Shown here one piece after another: positions 13,753 to 20,498 of a stretch of 23,041 nt of DNA. How positions within the stretch are numbered: the first letter of the stretch is position 1; each line of letters opens with the position of its first letter. The stretch is from a virus. The notes beneath the pieces were generated by a model. The model saw only the letters and a program-made list of their open reading frames with translations. It was not told where the DNA came from and searched no databases. The translations under genes and the position numbers were made by a program. Where the stretch lies: positions 1 through 23,041 of the IMG/VR virus record IMGVR_UViG_3300035107_000209; one strand, given 5' to 3'.

Positions 13753-14270
13753 GTCTTTTCCCACTCACATTGTAAATTTTTATCAAATATTTTAAGATAA
13801 ACATGAAATGGTTTTTCTGGTTCATACCAATCTCTATCATACATTAGTCCATAGTAGTCAAAGTTGGTAGCTTTGTAGATTGTCCCACCTTTTTCTTCTT
13901 CTGCAACTGTGACTACAACTTTAGGATTTAGTAATTTCATTGCACGAGATAGAAACCATCCTGTTATATTGTGTTCATCTTGTGGTAGTACTCCAAGTCT
14001 TGCTAACTCATAAAAACCCTCACATGTCTCTGTATGACATCCATAGTGTTGTTGGTGAAAAGGAATGTGCCATTGTTGATTCTTATGATAAGAACAGAAT
14101 TGTACTGCACCAACTAGTTTATCTTTGTTGAATAGACCATAACAATAATGTCGAAGACCACCTGCCCATGGATAATCTAATCCATAGATATCTTCTTTGT
14201 CGTTGGTATTTTGGATGATAAGTGCAGTATCCTCAAGACTTATCTCACTTACTTCATAATCTTCTTTCAT
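13749..14270 (-). CDS. GNAT-fold protein, possibly Mom-like
   Basis: A 173-aa protein with acyltransferase-like architecture: a YGLFNKDKLVGAVQF strand pair, then ELARLGVLPQDEHNITGWFLSRAMKLL, then VVVTVAEEEKGGTIYKATNFDYYG. The last two blocks closely follow the phage Mom-type pattern (E-L-x-RL...N...WFL, then an acidic strand, GxIYKAxNF-Y-G). Mom proteins alter adenine in phage DNA to evade restriction. General GNAT members acetylate small molecules or proteins. I cannot tell which from sequence alone. It follows IscU (stop at 14271, ATG at 14270) and so shares its promoter. The stop codon lies within the -35 of the next operon. Confidence 0.6.
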   Translation of the reverse strand: MKEDYEVSEISLEDTALIIQNTNDKEDIYGLDYPWAGGLRHYCYGLFNKDKLVGAVQFCSYHKNQQWHIPFHQQHYGCHTETCEGFYELARLGVLPQDEHNITGWFLSRAMKLLNPKVVVTVAEEEKGGTIYKATNFDYYGLMYDRDWYEPEKPFHVYLKIFDKNLQCEWEKT

Positions 14271-14693
14271 TTAATCTGGTGGATTATTGTGTTTTCTATG
14301 TTCTACTTTTTCTTCCCAGTTTTCTATTGCTCGTTTGATTCCTTCTTCTGCAAGGACTGAACAATGTAGTTTGATAGGTGGTAATTCAAGAGCAGCTGCA
14401 ATTTCTTTATCTTTAATTTGTTTTGCCTGTTCAATTGTTCTACCTCTGAGCAGTTCAACAAAAAGTGTCGATGATGCAATAGCAGAACCGCATCCATAAG
14501 TTTTGAATTTGACATCCTCTATTGTGTCTCCATTCATCTTGAGGTCGAGTTTCATGACATCACCACAAGCAGGAGCTCCAACTAATCCAGTTGCAACATT
14601 AGGGTCTTTAGGGTCGAATCGTCCTACAGAATGTGCTTCTGGATTTTTTAAAACATTTTCGAACCTTTCTACTACTTTTTTTGAATATGCCAT
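14271..14693 (-). CDS. iscU: Iron-sulfur cluster scaffold IscU
   Basis: A 140-aa IscU/NifU-N homologue; the scaffold on which [2Fe-2S] clusters are built by IscS. All ligands are present: Cys43 in GAPACGDVMKL with Asp45, Cys68 in KTYGCGSAIASS, and His110-Cys111 in KLHCSVLAEE. The HscA-binding motif appears as LPPIK (104-108), so it may work with the host chaperone. Compared with E. coli IscU there is a short N-terminal insertion (about 16-22). The full set of residues argues for a functional protein rather than a relic. The late promoter at 14791-14784 lies about 90 nt upstream. A phage copy could support Fe-S enzymes during infection; that is inference. Confidence 0.92.
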   Translation of the reverse strand: MAYSKKVVERFENVLKNPEAHSVGRFDPKDPNVATGLVGAPACGDVMKLDLKMNGDTIEDVKFKTYGCGSAIASSTLFVELLRGRTIEQAKQIKDKEIAAALELPPIKLHCSVLAEEGIKRAIENWEEKVEHRKHNNPPD

Positions 14694-14723
14694 AATTTTT
14701 TTGTAAATTGAGTATATAACTTT

Positions 14724-14731
14724 TATAAATA
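14724..14731 (+). promoter_or_regulatory. T4-type late promoter for the 47-aa protein
   Basis: TATAAATA, about 78 nt before the ATG at 14809. The predicted start falls on the palindrome GATAATTATC (14737-14746). It faces the minus late promoter at 14784-14791. Confidence 0.6.
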
Positions 14732-14783
14732 TAGGTGATAATTATCTATAACTGGATAGTATATTATAATTTTTACCCATAAC

Positions 14784-14791
14784 TATTTATA
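14784..14791 (-). promoter_or_regulatory. T4-type late promoter for iscU
   Basis: TATAAATA on the minus strand, facing the plus box at 14724-14731. The two transcripts should overlap by about 40 nt at their 5' ends, the same face-to-face layout as at gp48/gp4. Confidence 0.6.
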
Positions 14792-14808
14792 AGGAGACCA
14801 AACTTAAA

Positions 14809-14952
14809 ATGAGTCGTGCTATTAACTATATTATTGAACATAGATGTGAGATTTGTCATCAGATTAGAGAGTTTACTTCATTCTCATTCTATATGTTAGC
14901 ACCCATTGCTCTACCATTTGTAATAATGTGGTTGGCAATGAATTCTTACTAA
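14809..14952 (+). CDS. Small membrane protein with N-terminal CxxC
   Basis: A 47-aa protein with a strong RBS (AAGGAG, 12 nt before ATG) and a late promoter. The N-terminal half carries Cys13-x-x-Cys16 (HRCEICHQ). The C-terminal half (about 27-45) is one hydrophobic helix. It is the only plus-strand gene in the right half of the window. Its stop overlaps the stop of the nuclease gene on the other strand. Not recognised; the CxxC pair could bind metal or be redox-active. Confidence 0.6.
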   Translation: MSRAINYIIEHRCEICHQIREFTSFSFYMLAPIALPFVIMWLAMNSY

Positions 14953-15623
14953 AGACCATACTCAGTTCTATACTGACTACGAAGTTCTTGTAGCTGGTCG
15001 ACATACCTATCACTTGGTTGTTCAACGAACAACTGAGACGAACCATCACTCACTGCAATCATTGTGATAATTGCATGGATTGTTTCACCTGTAAGTTCTT
15101 CAAACATTTTTGCATATGCAGTTTCCTGTATAAAATAATTCTGTATCCATTTTTCCTGTTTTGGTTTTGCACTGGTTTTAAAATCGATGACCGATAGTTT
15201 ACCATCCCACTCTGCAATGCAATCTACTCTACCAGCAAGTTGTAGATTATGTGAATAAAGTGGTGACTCAAGTCCATGAACAACACCTATCTGATTTAGT
15301 TCTTTTTCTAGTGAAATGAAAGCTTGTTGAGTAGTGGGCATTGCACCCTTGAATTTTTCTTCAAAGTTATCATTTCTAATATAGTCTTCAAATAGTTGGT
15401 GTGCAGATGTACCATGTCTTGCAGCTTGAGTTGATATCTTGTTTGCAGTTTTCTCACCAACTCTTTTTCTCCATTTCTTAATACCATCCCTATTCAGAAG
15501 TCCAGTGACCGATGTAACAGATGGATACTTCTCACCTGTTGGTGTAATGTAGTATCTTTTACCATCTATATTTTCTGTAGGTAATGATTCAAATCCATAA
15601 TCTAGGATTTCAAATGTTTTCAT
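14949..15623 (-). CDS. PD-(D/E)XK exonuclease, RecB/Cas4-type
   Basis: A 224-aa nuclease. Motifs in order: YPSVTSVTGLL at 33-43, GTSAHQLFEDY with His75 and Glu79, LAGRVDCIAEWDG with Asp134, and VIDFKTS with Asp147 and Lys149. The latter gives the D-x12-D-F-K metal site of the RecB family. A downstream IQNYFIQETAYAKMFEEL helix carries the usual Q-x3-Y motif. Such single-domain phage enzymes act as DNA exonucleases in recombination or host-DNA degradation. No helicase domain. It is the last gene of the minus-strand accessory operon and overlaps the 68-aa gene by 4 nt. Confidence 0.8.
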   Translation of the reverse strand: MKTFEILDYGFESLPTENIDGKRYYITPTGEKYPSVTSVTGLLNRDGIKKWRKRVGEKTANKISTQAARHGTSAHQLFEDYIRNDNFEEKFKGAMPTTQQAFISLEKELNQIGVVHGLESPLYSHNLQLAGRVDCIAEWDGKLSVIDFKTSAKPKQEKWIQNYFIQETAYAKMFEELTGETIHAIITMIAVSDGSSQLFVEQPSDRYVDQLQELRSQYRTEYGL

Positions 15624-15826
15624 GGAAATACTCGTTGTGGTTTATAATCCTCTGTTACTTCATCCAAAAGACCTAGGTCTTCTGTTTGTAGTAAAGTTAC
15701 TTTAAATTGATTTCTAGATATACACTCTACAATATGAGGAACTTCATGTCCTTTAGACACTGCAAATTCTACTCTTTCTGTAAACTCTCTGTATTCGTCT
15801 CTATCTAATAATGCAGTTTGTTTCAT
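15620..15826 (-). CDS. Small unknown protein
   Basis: A 68-aa acidic protein with a helical N-terminal half (LLDRDEYREFTERVEFAVSKGHE) and a beta-like centre (NQFKVTLLQTEDLGLLDEV). No cysteine pair beyond a single Cys, and no membrane segment. RBS GGGAG is present and the gene overlaps both neighbours by 4 nt, so it is translated with them. Family not recognised. Confidence 0.6.
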   Translation of the reverse strand: MKQTALLDRDEYREFTERVEFAVSKGHEVPHIVECISRNQFKVTLLQTEDLGLLDEVTEDYKPQRVFP

Positions 15827-16386
15827 TCTGAATAACTCCCAAAATCTTTATCACCAATAGGTAATTGATATGCAATATCAAATGATATAGAATGTGATGG
15901 TTTAGTACCATTCCACCAAACATGATGTGCAAGATATGATGGATGAATAATACAATATCCTTTTTTACAATCGTTTAACTGTATGTAATTCAGATTCCAT
16001 CCAGTAGGTCTTTCAACTTTAGGATAGTGTCCTTGATATAAACCTGCCATAGGATTGTGTATTGTTAAACTATGATTTGAATCTTCTGGAAAATAAGTTC
16101 CAGTCCATGCACAATTTTGATGATAATGATGGTCTAAGTGCATTCTATTTTTATCATAACGATTTACCCACATGTCATTTAACTTTACTTCTTGTCTGAC
16201 CATACCCATTTGTTCACATATATCTTGAACAATATTCATTGTCATATCAGTTAACTCTGGATATGTTTTTTGGACTATATTACTTTCATCAAATTCTGTT
16301 GGTAGTTCTATTTCTATATCTAGATGACCAGACCAAAAAGGTATTGAAAATATACCACCTAATTGTTGTTGTAATTCTTCACTCAT
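15823..16386 (-). CDS. 2OG-Fe(II) oxygenase-like protein
   Basis: A 187-aa protein of the small phage oxygenase type. The region RMHLDHHYHQNCAWTGTYF (81-99) carries His83-x-Asp85 and His87-x-His89; the latter aligns better with the H-x-HP-x-S-x2-SG pattern of one 2OG subfamily. The distal ligand is probably His154 in PSYLAHHV, and the 2OG-binding segment is HSISFDI (165-171), where the usual Arg is replaced by His. The missing Arg may mean altered cofactor binding or activity. Strong RBS (GAGGAG). Substrate unknown. Third and most divergent oxygenase in the window. Confidence 0.65.
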   Translation of the reverse strand: MSEELQQQLGGIFSIPFWSGHLDIEIELPTEFDESNIVQKTYPELTDMTMNIVQDICEQMGMVRQEVKLNDMWVNRYDKNRMHLDHHYHQNCAWTGTYFPEDSNHSLTIHNPMAGLYQGHYPKVERPTGWNLNYIQLNDCKKGYCIIHPSYLAHHVWWNGTKPSHSISFDIAYQLPIGDKDFGSYSE

Positions 16387-16388
16387 TT

Positions 16389-16700
16389 TTACTCCTCGAC
16401 CAGTGTATAATATACTGTTAGTTCTTCACCTTCAAGTATGGGTCTAATTGTATATAGTTCTCTCTGGTCTCCATTGTGATAATGGATATTTGTATTAATA
16501 TAACAATTTGGGTCTTCCGAATGGTTTATGAATCCACCTAGTGGTGTTCTAATCCAGTCTCTTCTTCGTTCTTCCCATATATGTGTTTCACCTAAAAAGA
16601 TTCCTGCTTTGAAATCTTCTGTTGCAAATAGACCTATACCATGTATTGGACTTTCTTTAAGAGTTAGACCAGTGCATAGTGGTCTGTAATCAAATTTCAT
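16389..16700 (-). CDS. Minimal SET-domain protein
   Basis: A 103-aa protein that is almost only a SET core. Motifs: SPIHGIGLFATEDFKAG (17-33, the SAM-binding start), GGFINHSEDPNC (55-66, the NHS-x2-PNC signature), and ILEGEELTVYYTL (88-100, the GEEL-x2-Y end). Post-SET cysteines are absent and little space remains for an I-SET insert. SET proteins methylate protein lysines using SAM. Bacterial and viral examples are less studied; targets here could be host ribosomal or RNA polymerase proteins, which is speculation. RBS GAGG before ATG. It lies directly between the 202-aa protein and the oxygenase. Confidence 0.8.
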   Translation of the reverse strand: MKFDYRPLCTGLTLKESPIHGIGLFATEDFKAGIFLGETHIWEERRRDWIRTPLGGFINHSEDPNCYINTNIHYHNGDQRELYTIRPILEGEELTVYYTLVEE

Positions 16701-17308
16701 TATTTGTCCTCTGGTATGTGATGGTTAGTCCAACAATGTCCTACTCGTTTATCAGTTCCATAAATTCTTTGAATACATTCTTGTTGTAGTTGACCATTTT
16801 GTATTCCAACCTCTGTTGTTATATTTTCGATTACTTCACCTACCTTTACTGGTTTATCATATGTAATTCTATAATCTATAACTGGACAAAACTTATTAAG
16901 ATAAAACAATGCATTAATACCTAAATGATAATCACCTATTGCAGCTTTGAAAGGGCCACCAACTAATTTTCTAGGGATACTTGGTTCTATAGAATGCCAC
17001 CATGATGTTTCCCATACAGTTGATAGTCTAGGTTTACCTAAATCATTACTACCAAGACCTTCACCTTTAACAACTTGCCACCCAGAAAAACCTACTTCAT
17101 CTTCAACAACCCATCCTGCGTTTGTCATGTAATAGAATGCTGGTATCGATGGATGTACAACATCATTAGTATCTTTATTGTACATATCAAATGCTTCTTG
17201 TTCACCATCGTTTTTATCTAAATTTATCTTAGGATTAGTTTTATCATCTGAAACTTCAAGTCTTTCAAATGCAGTGTATCCTTCGTAATCGTGTAATTGT
17301 TTCTTCAT
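16700..17308 (-). CDS. Unknown protein, possibly hotdog-fold (thioesterase-like)
   Basis: A 202-aa protein. The C-terminal half reads GDYHLGINALFYLNKFCPVIDYRITYDKPVKVGEVIENITTEV, then GQLQQECIQRIYGTDKRVGHCWTNHHI. A central helix followed by long strands with KPVKVGE and a final strand pair is typical of hotdog thioesterases and dehydratases. The N-terminal half (HPSIPAFYYMTNAGWVVEDEVGF) may be a partner strand region. I see no decisive catalytic residue. If correct it may act on acyl-CoA or acyl-ACP, which would fit with the phage PanD (CoA supply). Both links are inference. It overlaps the neighbouring 113-aa gene by 4 nt. Confidence 0.5.
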   Translation of the reverse strand: MKKQLHDYEGYTAFERLEVSDDKTNPKINLDKNDGEQEAFDMYNKDTNDVVHPSIPAFYYMTNAGWVVEDEVGFSGWQVVKGEGLGSNDLGKPRLSTVWETSWWHSIEPSIPRKLVGGPFKAAIGDYHLGINALFYLNKFCPVIDYRITYDKPVKVGEVIENITTEVGIQNGQLQQECIQRIYGTDKRVGHCWTNHHIPEDK

Positions 17309-17646
17309 TTTTTATTTAATTTTATACCTTGTTTCTTTTGTCGTGCTTGTATCTTTGCATGTTTATCGATGACTGCATCTGTCTTGACCTCTTTTGCACT
17401 TCGTCTTTTTATTGACTTTGCAAGGTCTGACCTAGGATGTGCATCTGCAACTTTACTAAGTACTTCGTTAAATCCACCTGTACCACCTAGTCCAGTCCTA
17501 GAACCGACCTTTGAAACTATGTTTGGTGCAGAAATTACTTTTTTTAAATGAGGATTGTTTTCACCAAACTCATCTAAATCTTTATAAGACATACGATGAG
17601 TTTCTACCTCACCAGTCTCAGTGTTCTGAAATTCATATGTAGGCAT
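17305..17646 (-). CDS. Conserved marine-phage protein (FmdB-like start, no zinc)
   Basis: A 113-aa protein starting MPTYEFQNTETGEVETHRMSYKDLDEFGENNPHLKKV, a start common to a family found in T4-like marine phages. It recalls FmdB zinc ribbons (MPTYEY...) but has no cysteine, so no zinc ribbon forms. The middle is Gly-rich (SRTGLGGTGGFNEVL) and the end very basic (KHAKIQARQKKQGIKLNKK). Role unknown. The start overlaps the stop of the 44-aa gene upstream (TAATG). Confidence 0.6.
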   Translation of the reverse strand: MPTYEFQNTETGEVETHRMSYKDLDEFGENNPHLKKVISAPNIVSKVGSRTGLGGTGGFNEVLSKVADAHPRSDLAKSIKRRSAKEVKTDAVIDKHAKIQARQKKQGIKLNKK

Positions 17647-17780
17647 TATCTATCCAAAAAGTCTCTGATACCTCTGTATATAAAATATACAAGACAACCC
17701 CAGAAACCTAAATTAAAGAAAAATACAAATACTTCAAAGGGTAAAGAATATACCCACATTAAGTTATATAAAAAATCCAT
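17646..17780 (-). CDS. Small hydrophobic membrane protein
   Basis: A 44-aa reading frame, rich in Phe, Leu and Val (FEVFVFFFNLGFWGCLVYFIY spans one membrane helix), ending with a basic RGIRDFLDR tail. A GGAG lies 10 nt before the ATG and the stop overlaps the ATG of the next gene as TAATG, so coupling is likely. No family recognised. These contacts on both sides support a real gene. Confidence 0.55.
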   Translation of the reverse strand: MDFLYNLMWVYSLPFEVFVFFFNLGFWGCLVYFIYRGIRDFLDR

Positions 17781-17800
17781 GTCAACTATATCTCCATACA

Positions 17801-18364
17801 TTACGATGCATATCCAGCGTGTGTTTCAAAATTCATAAACTCTGGTACTGGTCTTTTAGTCCACTTTGCAAAGTCTTTCTTATAGTTTATATAGTAGTTC
17901 TTGTATGCCTCTACTACATTTGTTTGTTTAACATCATCTGGCATTGCAAGATATGGGTCAACATATGGTTCTACATCAATCTGCATTGGTGCAGAAGACA
18001 ACATATCTCTAAGTTTTTTGTCTGTTAGATGTATTTTACCATAACGATGTGTATACTCATCACATAGATGTGTCCACATTTCATACAACCAGTTGTAATG
18101 ATTTTGTGATGCTCTAGTCCACAATCCACTTGGATGTTTTACATGAGATGCTTTGTATAATGTTTTCTCCATCTTTGCAATAGGATGTTTCCATCTTTGT
18201 ATTCTACGACCACCTAGGGTCTGAGATACATATGGGTCACCATCTAGAACACGATGTGCAGTCGACATCAACTGTGCATATTCAATAATCATTTTGACCA
18301 CATGTTTATCACAATGCATTTCTGCACATTTCTTTGGGTCTTTGTCTAAGTAAAAAATATTCAT
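17801..18364 (-). CDS. Conserved phage protein with HCDKHVVKM motif, unknown
   Basis: A 187-aa protein of a family frequent in marine phages: MNIFYLDKDPKKCAEMHCDKHVVKMIIEYAQLMSTAHR, then HPSGLWTRASQNHYNWLYEMWTHLCDEYTHRYGK, LAMPDD, EAYKNYYINYKKDFAKWTKRPVPEF. Conserved His, Cys and Asp residues suggest a metal site or catalysis. A relation to DNA glycosylase/endonuclease V-like folds has been suggested for similar proteins, as far as I recall, but I cannot support it here. The start is the family start and coincides with the predicted +1 of the early promoter at 18371-18399, so the mRNA may be leaderless. Confidence 0.65.
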   Translation of the reverse strand: MNIFYLDKDPKKCAEMHCDKHVVKMIIEYAQLMSTAHRVLDGDPYVSQTLGGRRIQRWKHPIAKMEKTLYKASHVKHPSGLWTRASQNHYNWLYEMWTHLCDEYTHRYGKIHLTDKKLRDMLSSAPMQIDVEPYVDPYLAMPDDVKQTNVVEAYKNYYINYKKDFAKWTKRPVPEFMNFETHAGYAS

Positions 18365-18375
18365 ACTACTAGTAT
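18363..18375. promoter_or_regulatory. Palindrome ATACTACTAGTAT (operator candidate, copy 2)
   Basis: Identical to the 13-bp palindrome at 13717-13729 and in the same position relative to the -10. A bound regulator here would block both polymerase binding and the start codon. Confidence 0.55.
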
Positions 18376-18399
18376 ACGATGTAAATTAGTTATTGTCAA
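18371..18399 (-). promoter_or_regulatory. Sigma70-like early promoter of the accessory operon
   Basis: TTGACA (18399-18394), a 17-bp spacer and TATACT (18376-18371), close to consensus. Only AGTAGT separates the -10 from the ATG at 18364, so transcription should begin at the start codon. Confidence 0.7.
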
Positions 18400-18400
18400 A

Positions 18401-19183
18401 TCATTTCTTTTTGTTGAAGAAAAATGTTGCAGAGTTTCTAGGATATTCTGCCTCCCAAGAAACAGCAGTGACCTTATGAAATATGTCACCACGAAATACA
18501 ACTGCACTACCACCTTTTGGTAGGGTACATGCACGAACAAAATCAATATCATCATTTAAGAATAGTGTTTCTCCACCCCATTTTCTTAAATCCCAGTATT
18601 TCATAGGGTTAATATACACTATTGCACTATAATCCATATAGTCTTGATGTGACCAAGAACTGTCACCAGCTTGGAATGCATGTACATAACAGTTATTGTA
18701 TTCTTCTAATTCTACTCCTAATGCAGATTCAAAACTTGGTTTATATACTTCCCATATTTGGTCTACAGTTCTATGTACCTCTGGATGATGTGTAAATATA
18801 TCTTGTTGCAGTTCCCAACCTTTACCTTCTTTATCCCAGTAAGGTACATTGTCATCGTCTGCTTTCTGATATGCAATTGAAGCTGCCTCTGTAAATGCTT
18901 TTTGACTTTGTGATACATTCATATACCAAGTCACTCTTTCTGTTGTTCCTGTAATTTCTTTTGAAAACCCACCTTGTTCTCTAATAGCTTTTTGTGCTAC
19001 TGGGTCACCAGTTCTATTCATACTAATATGAGGTGGATTACCACCATATGCAAGAAAACCTCTTATCCATTTACCATAGTTAGTAAAATTCATCCACCAT
19101 TTTTCTACTACTTGGTCTGGGACAATATTGTCTACTAGATAAATTTCTTCACCTAATACATCGATGTGTTCACTCATCATCAA
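18401..19183 (-). CDS. 2OG-Fe(II) oxygenase, tandem copy A
   Basis: A 260-aa oxygenase with all expected residues: His179-x-Asp181 in WSHQDYMDYSAIVYINP, the GGETLFLND turn (203-211), distal His236 in RGDIFHKVTAVSW and the 2OG-binding Arg249 in EAEYPRNSATFF. Such enzymes hydroxylate proteins, nucleic acids or small molecules using Fe(II), O2 and 2-oxoglutarate. The substrate cannot be inferred. The N-terminal half has its own motif set (W-M-NFTNYGKW, TGTTERVTWYMNVS) shared with copy B, so the two arose by duplication. The start (three ATG in a row) overlaps the end of copy B by 14 nt. Confidence 0.8.
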   Translation of the reverse strand: MMMSEHIDVLGEEIYLVDNIVPDQVVEKWWMNFTNYGKWIRGFLAYGGNPPHISMNRTGDPVAQKAIREQGGFSKEITGTTERVTWYMNVSQSQKAFTEAASIAYQKADDDNVPYWDKEGKGWELQQDIFTHHPEVHRTVDQIWEVYKPSFESALGVELEEYNNCYVHAFQAGDSSWSHQDYMDYSAIVYINPMKYWDLRKWGGETLFLNDDIDFVRACTLPKGGSAVVFRGDIFHKVTAVSWEAEYPRNSATFFFNKKK

Positions 19184-20045
19184 ACTCCAAATAGTATGTT
19201 ATTGCCATTCTATCAAATTCTGCTTCCCATGATACACCAGTAACTTTATGTGGTATATCACTTTTAAACAAACATGCAGTTGAACCTTTAGGAGAAACAC
19301 CACCTCTACAAAAAGTTAAACTATCATCTAGGAATATAGTTTCTCCACCCCACTTTCTTAAGTCATATGTATCTGGATTTAAGTAAACCACTAAAGTGTA
19401 ATCAAAAGGGTCTGCATGTGTCCAAACAGAATCACCATATGCATTTCTGTTTAGATAACCATTTGTATATTCTTTTTTAAATTTTCTACCAACTATCTCT
19501 TCACAATGTGGTCTATAGATATCAAATATTTGATTTGCAAGTCTTTTTACTTCTGGATGCATATCATAAACACCAGCAGACATTAATTCATCATTCAATC
19601 CTACAGTTTTAAATGCATCTGGATTTTCATCAATCATTTCTTGAGTAACTTCATAACTACCAACTTTAAATGGTTCTGGTTTTATGTCTTCTGTAATTTT
19701 TATATTGTCTGCTGTTAATCCTTTTACTGTATTTTGATTTTGAGACGATTGATAGTGATAACACTTCTCCATTTTAGATACATTAATAAACCAAGTTAAT
19801 CTTTCTTTAGTTCCTGTAACTAGTGCTGGATTTACCCTAGGTAATGTATTGTGGACTTCCATTGCTTCTTCTATGTGAGTATCCATTGCATTGATTGGTG
19901 GATTTTGATTATAGAATATCTGACTCTTATTCCATTTACCCCATAACATGAATCCATAATACCATCCAGCTGTATCTGCATTTGATACAACATCTGTGAT
20001 TACATGGATATCATTTCCACTACTGTCTGCGTTGTGATAGTTCAT
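19170..20045 (-). CDS. 2OG-Fe(II) oxygenase, tandem copy B
   Basis: A 291-aa paralogue of the gene downstream. Ligands: His210-x-Asp212 in VWTHADPFDYTLVVYLNP, GGETIFLDD, His266 in SDIPHKVTGVSWEAEF and Arg279. Shared N-terminal blocks are WYYGFMLWGKW and VTGTKERLTWFINVSK. Between the N-terminal block and the core it has an insertion of about 40 residues (roughly 105-150) that copy A lacks. Both copies keep the full active site and so probably differ in substrate. RBS AGAGG 4-5 nt from the ATG. Confidence 0.8.
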   Translation of the reverse strand: MNYHNADSSGNDIHVITDVVSNADTAGWYYGFMLWGKWNKSQIFYNQNPPINAMDTHIEEAMEVHNTLPRVNPALVTGTKERLTWFINVSKMEKCYHYQSSQNQNTVKGLTADNIKITEDIKPEPFKVGSYEVTQEMIDENPDAFKTVGLNDELMSAGVYDMHPEVKRLANQIFDIYRPHCEEIVGRKFKKEYTNGYLNRNAYGDSVWTHADPFDYTLVVYLNPDTYDLRKWGGETIFLDDSLTFCRGGVSPKGSTACLFKSDIPHKVTGVSWEAEFDRMAITYYLEFDDE

Positions 20046-20148
20046 TTATCCTCTTATATGCATTATGTAGTTGTTCTTCTAAATCTCTGACATTCTTCTC
20101 AAGAATTTGAATTTGACTTTGCAATTCTTTCTTTTCTCTTTCTATCAT
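20020..20148 (-). CDS. Possible 42-residue coiled-coil peptide
   Basis: ATG-led frame of 42 codons, MIEREKKELQSQIQILEKN then DLEEQLHNAYKRINEL, a clean heptad-like helix. It overlaps the gene before it by 50 nt and the oxygenase after it by 26 nt, and has only a modest RBS (GGAAGAGAG). The coiled-coil pattern favours a real gene; the long overlaps count against it. Confidence 0.35.
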   Translation of the reverse strand: MIEREKKELQSQIQILEKNVRDLEEQLHNAYKRINELSQRRQ

Positions 20149-20437
20149 TTGCTCTCTTCCTTAATTGTGCTTGGACAATAACCCTTTCTTTCTCATTGAG
20201 ACATGAGGTATCTTTAGGGCCCCAGACTGTACCAATACGAGTCAGTTTATCACATGCAGATAACATATGATTCCATACATCATCCTCTGCACTACCTTTT
20301 CTATCTTTTTCAAATATTTTTCTACTGAATCGTAGGGATTTAGTTTTGTTTTTTTCTGCATATGCAGATATCTCACGACCTAACTCTGCATAGAAGACTT
20401 CTTGTGGAGTCATATCATAACAACTTACTTTATTCAT
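20099..20437 (-). CDS. Unknown basic protein
   Basis: A 112-aa soluble protein with a helical N-terminus (TPQEVFYAELGREISAYAEKN), a central WNHMLSACDKLTRIGTVWGPKDTSCLNEKERVIV and a basic tail (RKRANDRKRKERIAK). Good RBS (AAAGGATATATA before ATG). Three cysteines without a clear metal motif. No family recognised. The leader upstream holds an inverted repeat (20469-20489), which could regulate it. Confidence 0.6.
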   Translation of the reverse strand: MNKVSCYDMTPQEVFYAELGREISAYAEKNKTKSLRFSRKIFEKDRKGSAEDDVWNHMLSACDKLTRIGTVWGPKDTSCLNEKERVIVQAQLRKRANDRKRKERIAKSNSNS

Positions 20438-20468
20438 TATATATCCTTTCTAATTATAAAAATGTTTG

Positions 20469-20489
20469 ACACATTGTAACAAAATGTGT
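20469..20489. promoter_or_regulatory. Inverted repeat ACACATT/AATGTGT
   Basis: A 7-bp stem with a 7-nt loop in the 61-nt gap between two minus-strand genes. On the minus strand a short T-run and a TATAATT follow about 10-20 nt later, so it may be an attenuator, operator or weak terminator next to a promoter. Confidence 0.35.
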
Positions 20490-20498
20490 ACTCACGAA

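Noticed and set aside
17778-17800. TTGACA upstream of the 44-residue gene as a promoter
   Set aside because: The TTGACA overlaps the ATG, so it could not drive that gene, and the best -10 at 17 bp (TTAATG) is poor.
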